From the NCBI RefSeq assembly GCF_900215485.1, contig NZ_OCMZ01000002.1:682001-746000 (forward strand): a DNA stretch of 64,000 nucleotides, written 5' to 3'. The stretch comes from Nitrosovibrio sp. Nv4. Lineage in GTDB: Bacteria > Pseudomonadota > Gammaproteobacteria > Burkholderiales > Nitrosomonadaceae. The translations under genes were made by a program, and so were the position numbers. Below, piece after piece: positions 45,347 through 55,228 of this stretch; position 1 is the stretch's first letter; each line of letters begins with the position of its first letter. The notes under the pieces are model-generated. The model was given only the letters and a program-made list of their open reading frames with translations, ran no database searches and had not been told where the DNA came from.

Positions 45347-45601
45347 TCAAGCTTCCTTGTCCAGCTCGGACATCAAGTGGCTTGCTTCGGCACGGAGCCC
45401 TTTTGCGCGGTTGGCGAGGTCACGCGACTTCGCGTCCACGCGTTTGCGGGTTCTGACTGCCGCGCTGTACATCTTGTCCCTCGCCAATGCGCGGCGCCGG
45501 TTCCCTTTATCGGGGTCCAGCAGAAACATTGTAAGGGCGCCAAGCGCGATACCCCCGAGTATCCAATTAACCCGAGACACATTTGTTAAATATTGATTCA
45601 T
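45347..45601 (-). CDS. Small membrane protein (YtxH-like layout)
   Basis: An 84-residue protein with one N-terminal membrane segment (NWILGGIALGALTMFLLD) followed by a basic, helical tail (PDKGNRRRALARDKMYSAA, then a long Arg/Lys/Glu/Ala helix). This resembles YtxH-like envelope proteins. GGAAGGAG lies eight bases before the ATG, a strong ribosome-binding site that supports this strand against the overlapping plus-strand frames. It converges with recO and is preceded by a 26-residue frame on the same strand. No function is known. Confidence 0.75.
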   Translation of the reverse strand: MNQYLTNVSRVNWILGGIALGALTMFLLDPDKGNRRRALARDKMYSAAVRTRKRVDAKSRDLANRAKGLRAEASHLMSELDKEA

Positions 45602-45674
45602 CTTTATCTCCTTCCATCAACGCAATACCGGAAGTAGCAATCGCCCCTTCCGGCTTTACAGCTGAAACTGCAAT

Positions 45675-45755
45675 TCATACCCAACCTATTCCCAAGACCC
45701 CCAAACCAGCGACCAGTATTACAATATACGCGATCCAGGAAGCTATGCTGTTCAT
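45675..45755 (-). CDS. 26-residue hydrophobic small protein
   Basis: A tiny frame begins at ATG 45755 with GAGGAGG about six bases upstream and ends at TGA 45675. The product, MNSIASWIAYIVILVAGLGV plus LGIGWV, is almost wholly a membrane helix. The strong ribosome-binding site and its place just upstream of the 84-residue membrane protein support a real small-protein gene. I cannot name a family. Confidence 0.55.
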   Translation of the reverse strand: MNSIASWIAYIVILVAGLGVLGIGWV

Positions 45756-45874
45756 GGCGCCCTCCTCTTCATAAGCAGATCACGCTGATATCATTTTCCT
45801 TTTTACTTGCCGCATCTGTGCGTTGAGTAACATAGAAAGGCAGAACGGATAAGGCGACGGCTTATAGATAAGCT

Positions 45875-46255
45875 TCATGAAAATACCAGGTATACCGCAA
45901 GCAAAACTCCAATTGTGACAACCGATAAAGATAGAAACGAGGTAAGCCATGGTTTGGTCAACCGGGGTATATCCTCAGGTGGGAGCGAGCGCAGGTAAAT
46001 TCGATGATTATGTAGAGCAACCAGCGTTGTTGCGGAGCCTGTGAGTACAAGAATGGTCCCAAGCACACCGGAGGGCCAATGCGCGGAGTGGGCATTCGTG
46101 ACAGCCGCACCGGAATCTGCTAATGACGCCGTCAGGAGATTCAGAAACAGGCCAAACCTGGCAACGACAAAACCGAGCGCCATCAGGGTAAGTCCTGTAC
46201 GCACCCACGCCAGAAGCGTGCGCTCAGCTGCGAAGAAAACGCGCGAGTCCGACAT
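45875..46255 (-). CDS. DUF202 (YidH-like) membrane protein
   Basis: A 126-residue inner-membrane protein with three membrane segments. The N-terminus SDSRVFFAAERTLLAWVRTGLTLMALGF holds the DUF202 signature, AAERTxLAWxRTGLxLxALG. YidH and YidG of E. coli are related; function is unknown. It is at the head of a run of minus-strand small membrane genes. AAGAGAAA precedes the ATG. Confidence 0.88.
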   Translation of the reverse strand: MSDSRVFFAAERTLLAWVRTGLTLMALGFVVARFGLFLNLLTASLADSGAAVTNAHSAHWPSGVLGTILVLTGSATTLVALHNHRIYLRSLPPEDIPRLTKPWLTSFLSLSVVTIGVLLAVYLVFS

Positions 46256-46806
46256 TTTCTCTTTTTTCCCCTATTTATCCATGGATCTTCAAGGATACCG
46301 CTTTCCCGGTAACTGGGACTCTTCTATCGAACTGAAAACCCGCAGCCCAACCTGATCCACCGGTTTCAGCTCGGGAGCAGGGTTGTTACCGCTTGGAATG
46401 GGGATCCTACGGCACAAGATCATGTAGATTGCCGTTCTTCTATCAGAAAACAGAAAAAAGCCGCTCGGCCCAAGCCGATAGCAGATCGGTGCCGAATATA
46501 AAATATATAAATTAAATGCATCTGCGGAGCCTGCCGCGAACCGGGCTGCCGCTGTTTTTACGCACCTGCGGTGACCTGAACAATCAAAACGATTAAACTT
46601 CCATCCTTGAGTTGTACAGCGCTATGTAGCATGGGTATGCGGCGGTGCGTTTTGAGCAGCCGTTTCATTTTAGCCCTCAATCAGCCGGAAATCAGCCATC
46701 ACCGCAGACGCGGGCGGCAGAAAACGCTGATGTGCTGCATTGCTGTTTATCTATCTCGCCAACAACCGGATACACTCTCCCTAATTACTAAAGAGATGCA
46801 ACAACT
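46256..46806. other. Intergenic region before pdxJ
   Basis: These 551 bases hold no gene I can support. An A/T-rich stretch at about 46495-46521 may be promoter DNA. A GC-rich imperfect stem lies at about 46522-46560, followed by a short T-run. The 67-codon plus-strand frame at 46607 lacks a ribosome-binding site and family resemblance. Confidence 0.45.
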
Positions 46807-47532
46807 ATGATCAGACTGGGCGTCAATATAGATCATGTTGCCACCTTACGGCAGGCACGTGGTACGACATATCCTAACCCTATCGAGGCAGCACTGATTG
46901 CGGAATCCGCCGGGGCGGATGCTATTACACTGCATTTGCGCGAAGATCGCCGTCACATACAGGACAGGGACGTCGAAATCCTGCGAAATCTGCTTAAAAC
47001 CCGCATGAATCTGGAAAGCGCCGTCACTGACGAGATGGTGGAGTTTGCGCTGCGTATCAGACCTCACGATGTTTGTCTGGTGCCCGAACGGCGAGAGGAA
47101 TTGACTACCGAAGGAGGGCTTGATGTGGTGCGCTATTTCGAACAGGTACAGCGTGCTTGCCGCAGACTGGCTGAGGCTGACATCCGGGTATCTCTGTTCA
47201 TTGATGCCGACCAAGCCCAGATAGACGCCGCGGCGCAGACCGGCACGCCAGCTATCGAGGTTCATACCGGCCACTATGCCGACGCACGCACTGCGAGTGA
47301 GGAACAAAATGAGCTGGAGCGAATTCGCGCAGCAGTAATGCAAGGCATCGGCCTGGGATTGAGGGTCAATGCCGGGCACGGATTGCATTACCGCAATGTC
47401 CAACCGATAGCAGCGATAACCGATATATCGGAGCTGAACATCGGGCATGCAATTGTAGCCCACGCACTGTTTATCGGCTTTGAACAGGCCGTAAAGCAAA
47501 TGAAAAGATTGATGCTGGAAGCGCGCGAATGA
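46807..47532 (+). CDS. pdxJ: Pyridoxine 5'-phosphate synthase PdxJ
   Basis: A 241-residue enzyme that condenses 1-deoxy-D-xylulose 5-phosphate with 3-amino-2-oxopropyl phosphate to make pyridoxine 5'-phosphate. The N-terminal [19 protein letters not shown] is the family signature. Further active-site blocks are [40 protein letters not shown] and [11 protein letters not shown]. Length matches E. coli PdxJ (243). It overlaps acpS by ATGA, as in E. coli. Confidence 0.96.
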   Translation: MIRLGVNIDHVATLRQARGTTYPNPIEAALIAESAGADAITLHLREDRRHIQDRDVEILRNLLKTRMNLESAVTDEMVEFALRIRPHDVCLVPERREELTTEGGLDVVRYFEQVQRACRRLAEADIRVSLFIDADQAQIDAAAQTGTPAIEVHTGHYADARTASEEQNELERIRAAVMQGIGLGLRVNAGHGLHYRNVQPIAAITDISELNIGHAIVAHALFIGFEQAVKQMKRLMLEARE

Positions 47533-47906
47533 TTTACGGAATTGGAACCGATCTGGTTGATCCATCCCGTATTGCACGTTTGCTGGAAAAATATGGGGAG
47601 CGCTTTGCCAGACGATTACTGGCTGATGAGGAATGGCCTGAATATATCGGCAGCGGACAGCCTGCCATGTTTCTGGCCAAGCGTTTTGCCGCCAAGGAAG
47701 CGCTTGCGAAAGCATTTGGGACGGGTATGCGTTATCCGGTAAGCCTGAACCACATTGGAATAACACATGATCATCTGGGCAAACCATACTTTACATTTCA
47801 CCCCGCATTGAGTGCGCTTGTCATAAACGAAGGTATTACAGGCCATCATCTTTCCATCAGCGATGAGCTGAATCTTGCTTGTGCTTTTGTGATTCTGGAA
47901 AAATAG
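47529..47906 (+). CDS. acpS: Holo-acyl carrier protein synthase AcpS
   Basis: A 125-residue enzyme that transfers the phosphopantetheine arm of CoA to the serine of acyl carrier protein, a step in fatty acid synthesis. [20 protein letters not shown] is the N-terminal signature with the metal-binding Asp. [19 protein letters not shown] contains the second conserved Glu/Lys site. Length matches E. coli AcpS (126). It is translationally coupled to pdxJ. Confidence 0.95.
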   Translation: MIYGIGTDLVDPSRIARLLEKYGERFARRLLADEEWPEYIGSGQPAMFLAKRFAAKEALAKAFGTGMRYPVSLNHIGITHDHLGKPYFTFHPALSALVINEGITGHHLSISDELNLACAFVILEK

Positions 47907-48105
47907 CGAGCACCATAAAAATTTTCTCTGGATATAGATGTGGTGCGTCCCCAAGAATTTGTTTCCTGTGCGTAAACATATGCATATATACGGCGAGTTA
48001 AAACTTCTTTGCCGGCATCCGTCTCAGTGGAATCCCGTCGTTACCTTTCTCCCCGCAGTCGGCAAATGAGGTTATCCGGAACTTCAAATTTATGGAGGTG
48101 AATTA

Positions 48106-49155
48106 ATGTCGCTCGGGCCCATCATGCTCGACATCCAAGGCACGCAACTTACTGCCGGTGATAGGAAAAAACTCCGGCACCCGCTAGTGGGAGGGGTGAT
48201 TCTGTTCACCCGCAATTACTCGTCACTCAGGCAACTTACGGAGCTGACCACCGAGATTCACGGGCTCCGAGCACCGCCGCTATTGATTGCGGTCGATCAT
48301 GAAGGTGGAAGAGTGCAGCGTTTCCGGGAAGAGTTTACAAGGCTGGCTCCCATGCGCGAACTGGGCAGGATCTGGGATGAGCACCCCGGCCAGGCTCGCC
48401 ACCTGGCGCAGCAGATGGGTTATGTGCTCGCGTCGGAACTACGGGCCGCAGGCGTGGATTTCAGTTTTACGCCGGTATTGGACATGGATTACGGGCAGAG
48501 CTGTGTCATCGGCGATCGGGCTTTTCATGGTAGTCCGCAAGCTATTATCGATCTGGCTCGCAGCCTTATCTCCGGCCTGAAATCAGCGGGGATGGCGGCA
48601 GTGGGAAAACACTTCCCAGGACATGGCTATATCCAGGCCGACTCCCATTTTGAAATGCCTGTAGACGAACGACCTTATGCAGAAATCGAAATGAACGACT
48701 TGATTTCATTTCGCAAAATTATCGATTTCGGGCTCACGGGCATTATGCCAGCCCATGTCATTTATCCCAGAGTCGATACGCATCCCGCGGGTTTTTCCGA
48801 AGTCTGGCTGAAAAGGATTCTGCGCCGCGAACTCGGATTCGAGGGCTGCATTTTCAGCGACGACTTGAGTATGGAAGGCGCCGCAGTTGCCGGCAGCATG
48901 TTGCAGAGGGCGGAAAATGCGTTAAATGCAGGTTGCGACATGGTGCTGGTATGCAACAATCCGACTGGTGCGGATAAATTGCTGGCGGAATTACGATGGG
49001 ATATCCCCGCCATCAGCGTTATCCGTCTTGCGCGCATGCGCGGACGACCAAACCCCGATTCAATCATAAAACTCCATGAAACGGCCAGTTATGTCAAAGC
49101 TGTGGAGAACATTGCAACTATCGGAATCCGTAGCGGCGAGTTGCCGCTGGCATAG
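48106..49155 (+). CDS. nagZ: Beta-N-acetylhexosaminidase NagZ
   Basis: A 349-residue cytoplasmic GH3 enzyme that removes GlcNAc from muropeptides in cell-wall recycling. [15 protein letters not shown] and the catalytic [14 protein letters not shown] loop are clear family signs; [16 protein letters not shown] carries the catalytic nucleophile Asp. The start has GGAGGTG eight bases upstream. It is on the same strand as pdxJ-acpS, 200 bases on, the common betaproteobacterial order. Confidence 0.95.
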   Translation: MSLGPIMLDIQGTQLTAGDRKKLRHPLVGGVILFTRNYSSLRQLTELTTEIHGLRAPPLLIAVDHEGGRVQRFREEFTRLAPMRELGRIWDEHPGQARHLAQQMGYVLASELRAAGVDFSFTPVLDMDYGQSCVIGDRAFHGSPQAIIDLARSLISGLKSAGMAAVGKHFPGHGYIQADSHFEMPVDERPYAEIEMNDLISFRKIIDFGLTGIMPAHVIYPRVDTHPAGFSEVWLKRILRRELGFEGCIFSDDLSMEGAAVAGSMLQRAENALNAGCDMVLVCNNPTGADKLLAELRWDIPAISVIRLARMRGRPNPDSIIKLHETASYVKAVENIATIGIRSGELPLA

Positions 49156-49298
49156 ATAAAGCAGAGGCTCCGCTACTCTTTCCTTCCCCATCTGTTTTCC
49201 AATCCGGTCCCGGTGGATCAAGTCCGCCATTTCTCCTGTTTTACAACTCTATTAGATTCTCTCGCCGATACGCATTCCGAAAAGAATAAGAATCACGG

Positions 49299-49326
49299 TT
49301 GAAAAATAGGCAAATGAACCTATATT
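49299..49326 (+). promoter_or_regulatory. Sigma-32-like promoter before hsp20
   Basis: TTGAAA (49299-49304) and CCTATATT (49319-49326) lie 14 bases apart, close to the heat-shock pattern TTGAAA-N13/14-CCCCATNT. It is about 70 bases upstream of the Hsp20 start, so the pairing with a small heat-shock gene is sensible. The -10 part is only a partial match. Confidence 0.55.
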
Positions 49327-49393
49327 GATTACAGAGTGCTGATTTGAATACCTCAGCATTGGCAGGTCAACCTTAAAATCATATGGAGGTATT

Positions 49394-49831
49394 ATGGCTA
49401 TTGCTCGTTACGAACCGTGGAGTTTATTACATCAATTACATAGGGAACTGGACCGTGCACGCGAGGGCGGGAACGGCGAGGGATCAGCCGCTACCGCAGA
49501 ATGGGCACCGGCGGTCGATATCAAGGAAGAACCTGATAAATTCCTTATTGAGGCTGATCTCCCAGGCGTTAAACCTGAAGAAATTGACATCACGATGGAA
49601 GACGGAGTACTGACCATCAAGGGTGAAAAGAGAACCGAAGCAAAAACAGAGAAAGAAGGCTATAAGCGGGTGGAACGTACCTATGGTTCTTTCCACAGGC
49701 GTTTCAGCTTGCCGGACACTGCCAATCCCGACGCGATATCGGCAAAATCGAATCATGGCGTATTGGAAATCGTCATTCCCAAGCGCGAAGCTGTCCAGCC
49801 CAAGAAAATTAACGTAACCGCCGCCGAATAA
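49394..49831 (+). CDS. Small heat-shock protein Hsp20
   Basis: A 145-residue cytoplasmic chaperone of the alpha-crystallin family. The crystallin domain runs from PAVDIKEEPDKFLIEADLPGV to the end, with LTIKGEKR and FHRRFSLPDTANPDAISAKSNHGVLEIVIPKRE in pieces. The GVLxIxxPK motif is diagnostic. Oligomers of this family hold unfolded proteins for refolding by Hsp70 and Hsp100. GGAGG lies seven bases before the ATG. A UUCG hairpin follows the stop. Confidence 0.95.
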   Translation: MAIARYEPWSLLHQLHRELDRAREGGNGEGSAATAEWAPAVDIKEEPDKFLIEADLPGVKPEEIDITMEDGVLTIKGEKRTEAKTEKEGYKRVERTYGSFHRRFSLPDTANPDAISAKSNHGVLEIVIPKREAVQPKKINVTAAE

Positions 49832-49846
49832 TAGCAACAACCGAAC

Positions 49847-49862
49847 GGAGTCTTCGGGCTCC
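49847..49862 (+). terminator. UUCG hairpin after hsp20
   Basis: GGAGTC-TTCG-GGCTCC forms a six-pair stem with one G-T pair and a stable UUCG loop. The following sequence is only mildly T-rich, so it is a weak terminator or an mRNA-stabilising end. Confidence 0.45.
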
Positions 49863-49975
49863 ATTTCGGGCTTCGATTTTAATTCCAGTTATTCCAATTC
49901 GGAATAACCAAAGTGCGCGCCTCGCCAGGCGCGAGGGCTTTTCGCCTTCCAACGGCAAATTTCATAAAGATCAGC

Positions 49976-50779
49976 ATGAGCAAATCCAGATTGCCCGCGT
50001 TATTCATATCGCATGGGGGCGGGCCGTGGCCGTATATCCAGGAAATGAAAAAACTGTTTGCGAAAACAGCCGTCGAGTTCAGCAGAATTCCTGAAACGCT
50101 ACCCTTCAAACCTGACGCAATTCTGGTGGTTTCGGGCCACTGGGAAGAGCCCCAGTTCACGGTGGCTACTTCCGAGCATCCGCCGATGGTATACGACTAT
50201 TCCGGTTTCCCGGAGCATACCTACCATATCAGCTATCCGGCGCCCGGTTCTCCTGCCTTGGCAGGCCGGATACGCGCCCTCCTCAGCCAATCCGGGATCA
50301 ATTGCAAAGAAGATCCCACGCGAGGTTTCGATCATGGGACCTTTACACCGCTGGTACTGATGTATCCGGACGCTGATATTCCCGTGGTTACGCTTTCGAT
50401 GAAATCAAACTATGACCCGCTAGAGCACATACGTCTTGGGCAAGTGCTGTTGCCACTGCGTGACGAGGGCGTGTTGATTATGGGCAGCGGCCTCTCGTAT
50501 CACAATATGCGTGGCTTTGGAGGCGATCAAGCGAAACCGGTTTCCGAGCAGTTTGAAGCGTGGCTCAATGAAACCATTTCAGAAGCTGACGTGCAGGTTC
50601 GAAATGAGCGGCTGCAAAACTGGGAAAAAGCGCCTGCAGCCCGTTTGGCCCACCCCCGGGAAGATCACCTGATCCCCCTCATGGTAGTGGCGGGCGCGGC
50701 AGGAGAAGATAGAGGCCGCCGGATGTTTATAGATACTGTATGGAACACCGTCATGGCCTCATATCGGTTCGGTGACTGA
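49976..50779 (+). CDS. DODA-type (LigB-family) dioxygenase
   Basis: A 267-residue enzyme of the extradiol dioxygenase family (YgiD/DODA type), which opens aromatic rings with a non-heme metal. Conserved ligands and neighbours appear: LFISHGGGPW, VVSGHWEEPQF, RGFDHGTFTPLVLM and SGLSYHNMRGFG. The start ATG 49976 opens MSKSRLPALFISHGGG, as in relatives; an upstream ATG at 49913 adds 21 poorly conserved residues. Its substrate is not shown; similar genes act on DOPA-like catechols. It stands alone and converges with the DUF4139 gene. Confidence 0.9.
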   Translation: MSKSRLPALFISHGGGPWPYIQEMKKLFAKTAVEFSRIPETLPFKPDAILVVSGHWEEPQFTVATSEHPPMVYDYSGFPEHTYHISYPAPGSPALAGRIRALLSQSGINCKEDPTRGFDHGTFTPLVLMYPDADIPVVTLSMKSNYDPLEHIRLGQVLLPLRDEGVLIMGSGLSYHNMRGFGGDQAKPVSEQFEAWLNETISEADVQVRNERLQNWEKAPAARLAHPREDHLIPLMVVAGAAGEDRGRRMFIDTVWNTVMASYRFGD

Positions 50780-50801
50780 AACTCGATTCGTGCCTCCCTG
50801 G

Positions 50802-50833
50802 CGGCCTGTCGGACTTGAAGAATCGACAGGCTG
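50802..50833. terminator. Hairpin between convergent genes
   Basis: GCCTGTCG (50804-50811) pairs exactly with CGACAGGC (50824-50831) and the stem extends by two further pairs. It sits between two converging stops. Neither side has a T-tract, so termination is uncertain. Confidence 0.4.
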
Positions 50834-52300
50834 CTAGTTCCTGTCCTTATATTTGACGCGTACGCGATAACTCAACGTGGTCTTCCCGTCGGCGGGGATC
50901 GAGACTTGCCATTCCGCCACCCCGGACGCAACTTTGGTATGAGGTTGCGACTCTGATACCATCGTCCAGTCACCCGGCACTGGTTCCCGCACCGTCACTA
51001 CGACCGGTTGTTTCTTTGCATTCTTCAATACGATCTGATGGGCGGTTTCGTAGATGCTGCTGTAGCGCTTTTCACCGTCCAAGCTTTTAAAATCCGTCTG
51101 CTTTTTCTCAGCGGTCACATCGAACGCATTCCCCAGTTTCAGACGAACGGCTTCATTCGCGGGAGTGTGATCAATCTGATCTTCCCCCACAAATTGAGCA
51201 TTACCCATCCCGTCCTTCTTGTAAACCCGGGTTATTCCCTTGGGTAGCGGAATGCCCAGGCCGGCACCCTTATTCATGAATTCGACAAATACTGCCACTT
51301 TCAGCTTCCGGCCTATGTCGTCGTACCGGCCCGAGTAATAATAATCCGCACCGATCAGCAAAAATTCCTTCCTGACTGGCACATTGGTGGCTGACATCAG
51401 CGCTACCTGCTTGGTTTGATTCTCTGCCAATGACGCAGGGCGCTGCAGCGTATAAAGATGGTATTCGAACAGGACTTCCTGCTTCATGTCCATCGCTTCG
51501 GCCATTTGTGACATACCCATCACCTTGCGCGATACAGGCTGCTGCTGACGCACTCTGTTCAAATCCCCGGCAACCAGTTGCAGCCTTGCGTCCGGATAGG
51601 TTGCTCCACTCTGGTTAGTCAATGTAACCCAGCCATTCAAATCGAGGTGGTCGTCGTGCTCATTCAGTTCCGCAACGTAATCGGCGCGCCACGACAGCCC
51701 CGTGGTCAAATAGGAAAGTTCGAGATTCTGTTCGCCCGACACGGGCGTAATGAGCGAGACAACAAGGGTCGGCTTGTCGCGCAAATTTTCGGGTACACCA
51801 CGAAATGCCAGGCGGCCCTCGCCCGGTATGCCGCTCTCGATCCGATCAGCATATTTGAGTATGGCGCCATTATTTGTGGCAAGCACTGTGGCCGCTTCCG
51901 TGGTTTCCTTGCCCGTCGCGGGATTCACGCGAATGACCATCACTTCCTTGCCAAGATATTTATCCAGCAATGTCTGGGGGGTCAAGAGGTCGAAATCAAA
52001 GTTCTGCTCCTGCAAACGGAACCCATCCGCATGGGTCAGATTGCGCAATTGTGCTGTTTCGGGCTGCATCTGAGCGGAGACCTCACGCCACGCCAGTTTA
52101 TTGAAACCGGCTCCCAGTCCGACTCTGCGTGAGTCTTTCACCAATGCGAGGTTATCATTGTAGATCGTAACGGCGACCTCCTGCTGCTCCGAGGCCGTTG
52201 TGACTATCTCACCTTTGCCGCTTCCGGAGGCGGCAACACCAATCGGGGAAATTACTGCCAGGCTTACTGCAAGGATGTTCGCGATCAATATCTTCAGCAT
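50834..52300 (-). CDS. DUF4139 domain-containing exported protein
   Basis: A 488-residue exported protein with a signal peptide (ILIANILAVSLAVISPIGVAA). The body is the DUF4139 family, with EVAVTIYNDNLALVKDSRRVGL at the N-terminal part and LSYLTTGLSWRADYVAEL in the middle. The late segment GDWTMVSESQPHTKVASGVAEW and a final KTTLSYRVRVKY strand are typical. The family is probably beta-rich and surface-exposed or periplasmic; its function is unknown. GAGGGAATG lies just upstream of the start. It lies downstream of the glycosyltransferase fusion on the same strand. Confidence 0.88.
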   Translation of the reverse strand: MLKILIANILAVSLAVISPIGVAASGSGKGEIVTTASEQQEVAVTIYNDNLALVKDSRRVGLGAGFNKLAWREVSAQMQPETAQLRNLTHADGFRLQEQNFDFDLLTPQTLLDKYLGKEVMVIRVNPATGKETTEAATVLATNNGAILKYADRIESGIPGEGRLAFRGVPENLRDKPTLVVSLITPVSGEQNLELSYLTTGLSWRADYVAELNEHDDHLDLNGWVTLTNQSGATYPDARLQLVAGDLNRVRQQQPVSRKVMGMSQMAEAMDMKQEVLFEYHLYTLQRPASLAENQTKQVALMSATNVPVRKEFLLIGADYYYSGRYDDIGRKLKVAVFVEFMNKGAGLGIPLPKGITRVYKKDGMGNAQFVGEDQIDHTPANEAVRLKLGNAFDVTAEKKQTDFKSLDGEKRYSSIYETAHQIVLKNAKKQPVVVTVREPVPGDWTMVSESQPHTKVASGVAEWQVSIPADGKTTLSYRVRVKYKDRN

Positions 52301-52516
52301 TTCATTCCCTCATTAGCGCCACTCCCGCGCGACGCGCGGGAACCCAATATCCCGCTATCCCCGTTTTCGTTCATGCAGCGATATGAAAACATGCAACAAC
52401 AGCAACTTCGCGAGAATAAAGGATTACGAAACTGTCGAGTCCGGCGGCCACGGGAATCTCCAGATAAACCTCGATCGCGTTGCCAACCAACCGTCGTTAT
52501 TCAGAGGATTCTAACG

Positions 52517-55228
52517 TTAATCCTGCTGCGCGCGAGAGCCGAGGTATCCCTGCGCCACCCGATAGTACACGCGACGCAGCGGTTTGCCGTCCCGCTCGAT
52601 CGCCACCTCCTGAACCGCGCCAGGCTGGATGAGCACTGGGGTAATATTGTCATTGCCCTCTATATCACGCTCGATCTGCCAGGGCCTCATGCCCACAAGA
52701 ATGATCGGCCGGCTTGTCGGCGGCTCTGTCGGATACCAGAAATTGTACATGGCGGCATTCTGGCTGAACATATTGCGCGAGCGTATGTCCATCGGCTGCG
52801 CTTTATCGTTGTAGAAGGATAGCGCGCTGGCAACCGACCACTTGCTCATGCCTACGACAATTGGCTTTTGTCCGGTCTCGTGTTGAACCTTCGCTGCAAT
52901 CTGCTCGACTTCATGCGTTGCCTCGCGCCAGAAATAGTGCTCGGTAAAACCCGCGTATGGAATGCCGGGGATGCCAAGCACCACATAATGCATCGCGAAT
53001 GCGTAGAAAAACAGGCAAACCGCTATGGTGGGTTTCCAGGCCGTTCTCAGGCGAATTGCAATGCTGCGCAAATCGCCGGTTTGGCCCATCATCCACGCCA
53101 TCGTTGGCAGCAGTGCAAGCCAGACCGGTCCGGTCCAGTGAAATTTAGGTGCGCCAAAGAGGCTGAGCCCGAAGAACACGGCCAATGGCACACCGGTGAA
53201 AACCCTCACGAACAGGCGTCGCCTGTTCGCAAGCGGGCGGGAATCATGGTCCCGCTCAGGCAACAACGCCAGTATGGCAGCCATCAAGCCAGCGGGAGTC
53301 AACACCAGCAGCATGTGGAGAAACAGCCAATGCAACGAAAATTTATTGCCTATTCCGGTTGCCCGCTCCGATTGGAACAGAATCGAGGCCCAGTCGTGCT
53401 GGATATTCCAGATGATCACGGGCGAAAATAGCAGCAGTGCAAGCGCCGCCGCAAGATACGGATGAGGGCGACGCAGCCACGGTCGTGCAATGGGATCGAG
53501 GATGACAAACAACAGCGCCGCAAGACCGAGCAGGCCCAGCGTGTATTTCGACAGTAGACCCAGGCCGAAAGCGATGCCCATACCCAACCACACTGAACGG
53601 CTGTAGCCTGCCAGCAACGCCCTTTCCATATAATAGAGCGTTGCGGCCCAGGCCGCCATCAATGGCGCGTCGGCTGTCATTAATGTTGCCGTAACAAAGC
53701 CAAACGGCAGCACGGCCAGCAATAGCACCGCGCGAATGCCCGTCGATTTATCGTACAGGTTGCGCGCCAGCGCGTATGAATAGCCCATCGTTACCAGGCC
53801 GCAGATAAATGCGCCGATCCGAACCCCGAACTCGTTATCGCCAAAAATTGAAGTACCGAGCCATATCAGCCATGCGACCATTGGCGGATGGTCGAAAAAA
53901 CTAAGATCCATGTGCTGAGCATAGTTCCAGTAGTAAGCTTCATCGGGAATCAGTTGCGCCACGCCGAGATAGACCAGACGCAGCAGCACGGCAAACATGA
54001 CGATACCGAATGAGGCTACGCGCCAGCGTATATCCAGCGAGGGAGGATTCAGCCTGACAGGAAATACATAGAAGGCGGAGCCGAAGTAGTTGATTGCCGC
54101 CGTCGCGGCGATCGCGGGGAAAATGGCCAGGAACGACGGCACATTCCATCCATAGACCAGCAGGGCCAGTACGCCGCCGCGCATCAACAATGCAAACACG
54201 CCCACCGTTAGAAAGCGGCCGAACTGATCCCACCGCAAATACCCTTCATGGTGGCGGCGGAACGACCATTTCGAATTGAGCGAATAATTCAGCGCCGCAG
54301 CCGCGAAGAAGCTCATGATATGCGCCAGCGCAAGTCCGGCGCCGCTGCTCATGAGCCATTGAAACAGCAGCGCATCGACGACCACGCCGAACAAACCGAC
54401 AGCTGCAAATCGGCTGGCGGTACCGACGGAAACCGTGCCGCCGGCGAGTGTCATCAAGCGCTGCAGATAAGTCCACTGGTGTAGAAAGGACAGCTTCGAT
54501 GTGCCGCGGGTTCGATCATGAAAGCAGATAGGCACTTCGGTCACCCTGAGCTTGCCGTGACCTGCCATTAGCAGTTCGAGCAGAATCTTGTATCCGCGGG
54601 CGCGCTCGGCAACGGCGGTGGCCAGTTCCCGGCGGAATGCAAAAAATCCCGAGGTTGCATCGTTTACATCACAGAGGGGTCGGGCAAGCCAGCCGCCGAG
54701 TCGCGATAACCACTGACGATGCAGCGGCCATCCCACGGTGCTCCCACCCGGCACGTAGCGACTGCCGACAGCCACATCGTGGCTTCCATCCAGCACGGGG
54801 GCAATGAGGGCGGGCAGCCGCTCAGGCGGGTGGCTCAGGTCCGCATCCATCACGACGATGACGTCGCCACGCGCGAGCGCAACCCCAGCCAGAATCGAGC
54901 GTGTGAGATCCGGCTTTTCACGGCGTTCAAGCAGCTGCACATGCAGCGGTGCATCCACCAGCTTCGCCCAGGCTCGGACCCTGTCGGGCGTTCCATCGCT
55001 TGAGCCATCATCAACAAAAATGACCTCAAAACTCGACGCTGGCAGGTCAAGCGCAGACAGACGAGTCAATAAGGGATCGATATTGTCTGCTTCGTTAAGC
55101 GTTGGAACCACCACCGAGAATTGTACAGTGCTGGTTATAGCCGCGTTAGGCGAGCCGGACGACGTTGAGGAGAGAGAACGCAAAGACAGGAAACTGGTTG
55201 GGTCGGGCAAATTGATTAAGGAGTTCAC
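52517..55228 (-). CDS. GT2 - GtrA - GT39 fusion glycosyltransferase
   Basis: A 903-residue membrane protein that joins three usually separate parts. Residues about 36-265 are a dolichol-phosphate-mannose-synthase-like GT2 domain (VVVPTLNEADNIDPL, VDDGSSDGTPD, VVMDADLSHPPERLP). About 268-385 is a GtrA-like four-helix membrane domain. About 400-800 is an ArnT/PMT-like GT39 domain with the DEAYYW motif and a following DHPP. Such a chain could make a polyprenyl-phosphate sugar, flip it and transfer it to lipid A, protein or polymer. It begins with GTG and has no strong ribosome-binding site, so the start is uncertain. Acceptor and sugar are unknown. Confidence 0.88.
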   Translation of the reverse strand: MNSLINLPDPTSFLSLRSLSSTSSGSPNAAITSTVQFSVVVPTLNEADNIDPLLTRLSALDLPASSFEVIFVDDGSSDGTPDRVRAWAKLVDAPLHVQLLERREKPDLTRSILAGVALARGDVIVVMDADLSHPPERLPALIAPVLDGSHDVAVGSRYVPGGSTVGWPLHRQWLSRLGGWLARPLCDVNDATSGFFAFRRELATAVAERARGYKILLELLMAGHGKLRVTEVPICFHDRTRGTSKLSFLHQWTYLQRLMTLAGGTVSVGTASRFAAVGLFGVVVDALLFQWLMSSGAGLALAHIMSFFAAAALNYSLNSKWSFRRHHEGYLRWDQFGRFLTVGVFALLMRGGVLALLVYGWNVPSFLAIFPAIAATAAINYFGSAFYVFPVRLNPPSLDIRWRVASFGIVMFAVLLRLVYLGVAQLIPDEAYYWNYAQHMDLSFFDHPPMVAWLIWLGTSIFGDNEFGVRIGAFICGLVTMGYSYALARNLYDKSTGIRAVLLLAVLPFGFVTATLMTADAPLMAAWAATLYYMERALLAGYSRSVWLGMGIAFGLGLLSKYTLGLLGLAALLFVILDPIARPWLRRPHPYLAAALALLLFSPVIIWNIQHDWASILFQSERATGIGNKFSLHWLFLHMLLVLTPAGLMAAILALLPERDHDSRPLANRRRLFVRVFTGVPLAVFFGLSLFGAPKFHWTGPVWLALLPTMAWMMGQTGDLRSIAIRLRTAWKPTIAVCLFFYAFAMHYVVLGIPGIPYAGFTEHYFWREATHEVEQIAAKVQHETGQKPIVVGMSKWSVASALSFYNDKAQPMDIRSRNMFSQNAAMYNFWYPTEPPTSRPIILVGMRPWQIERDIEGNDNITPVLIQPGAVQEVAIERDGKPLRRVYYRVAQGYLGSRAQQD

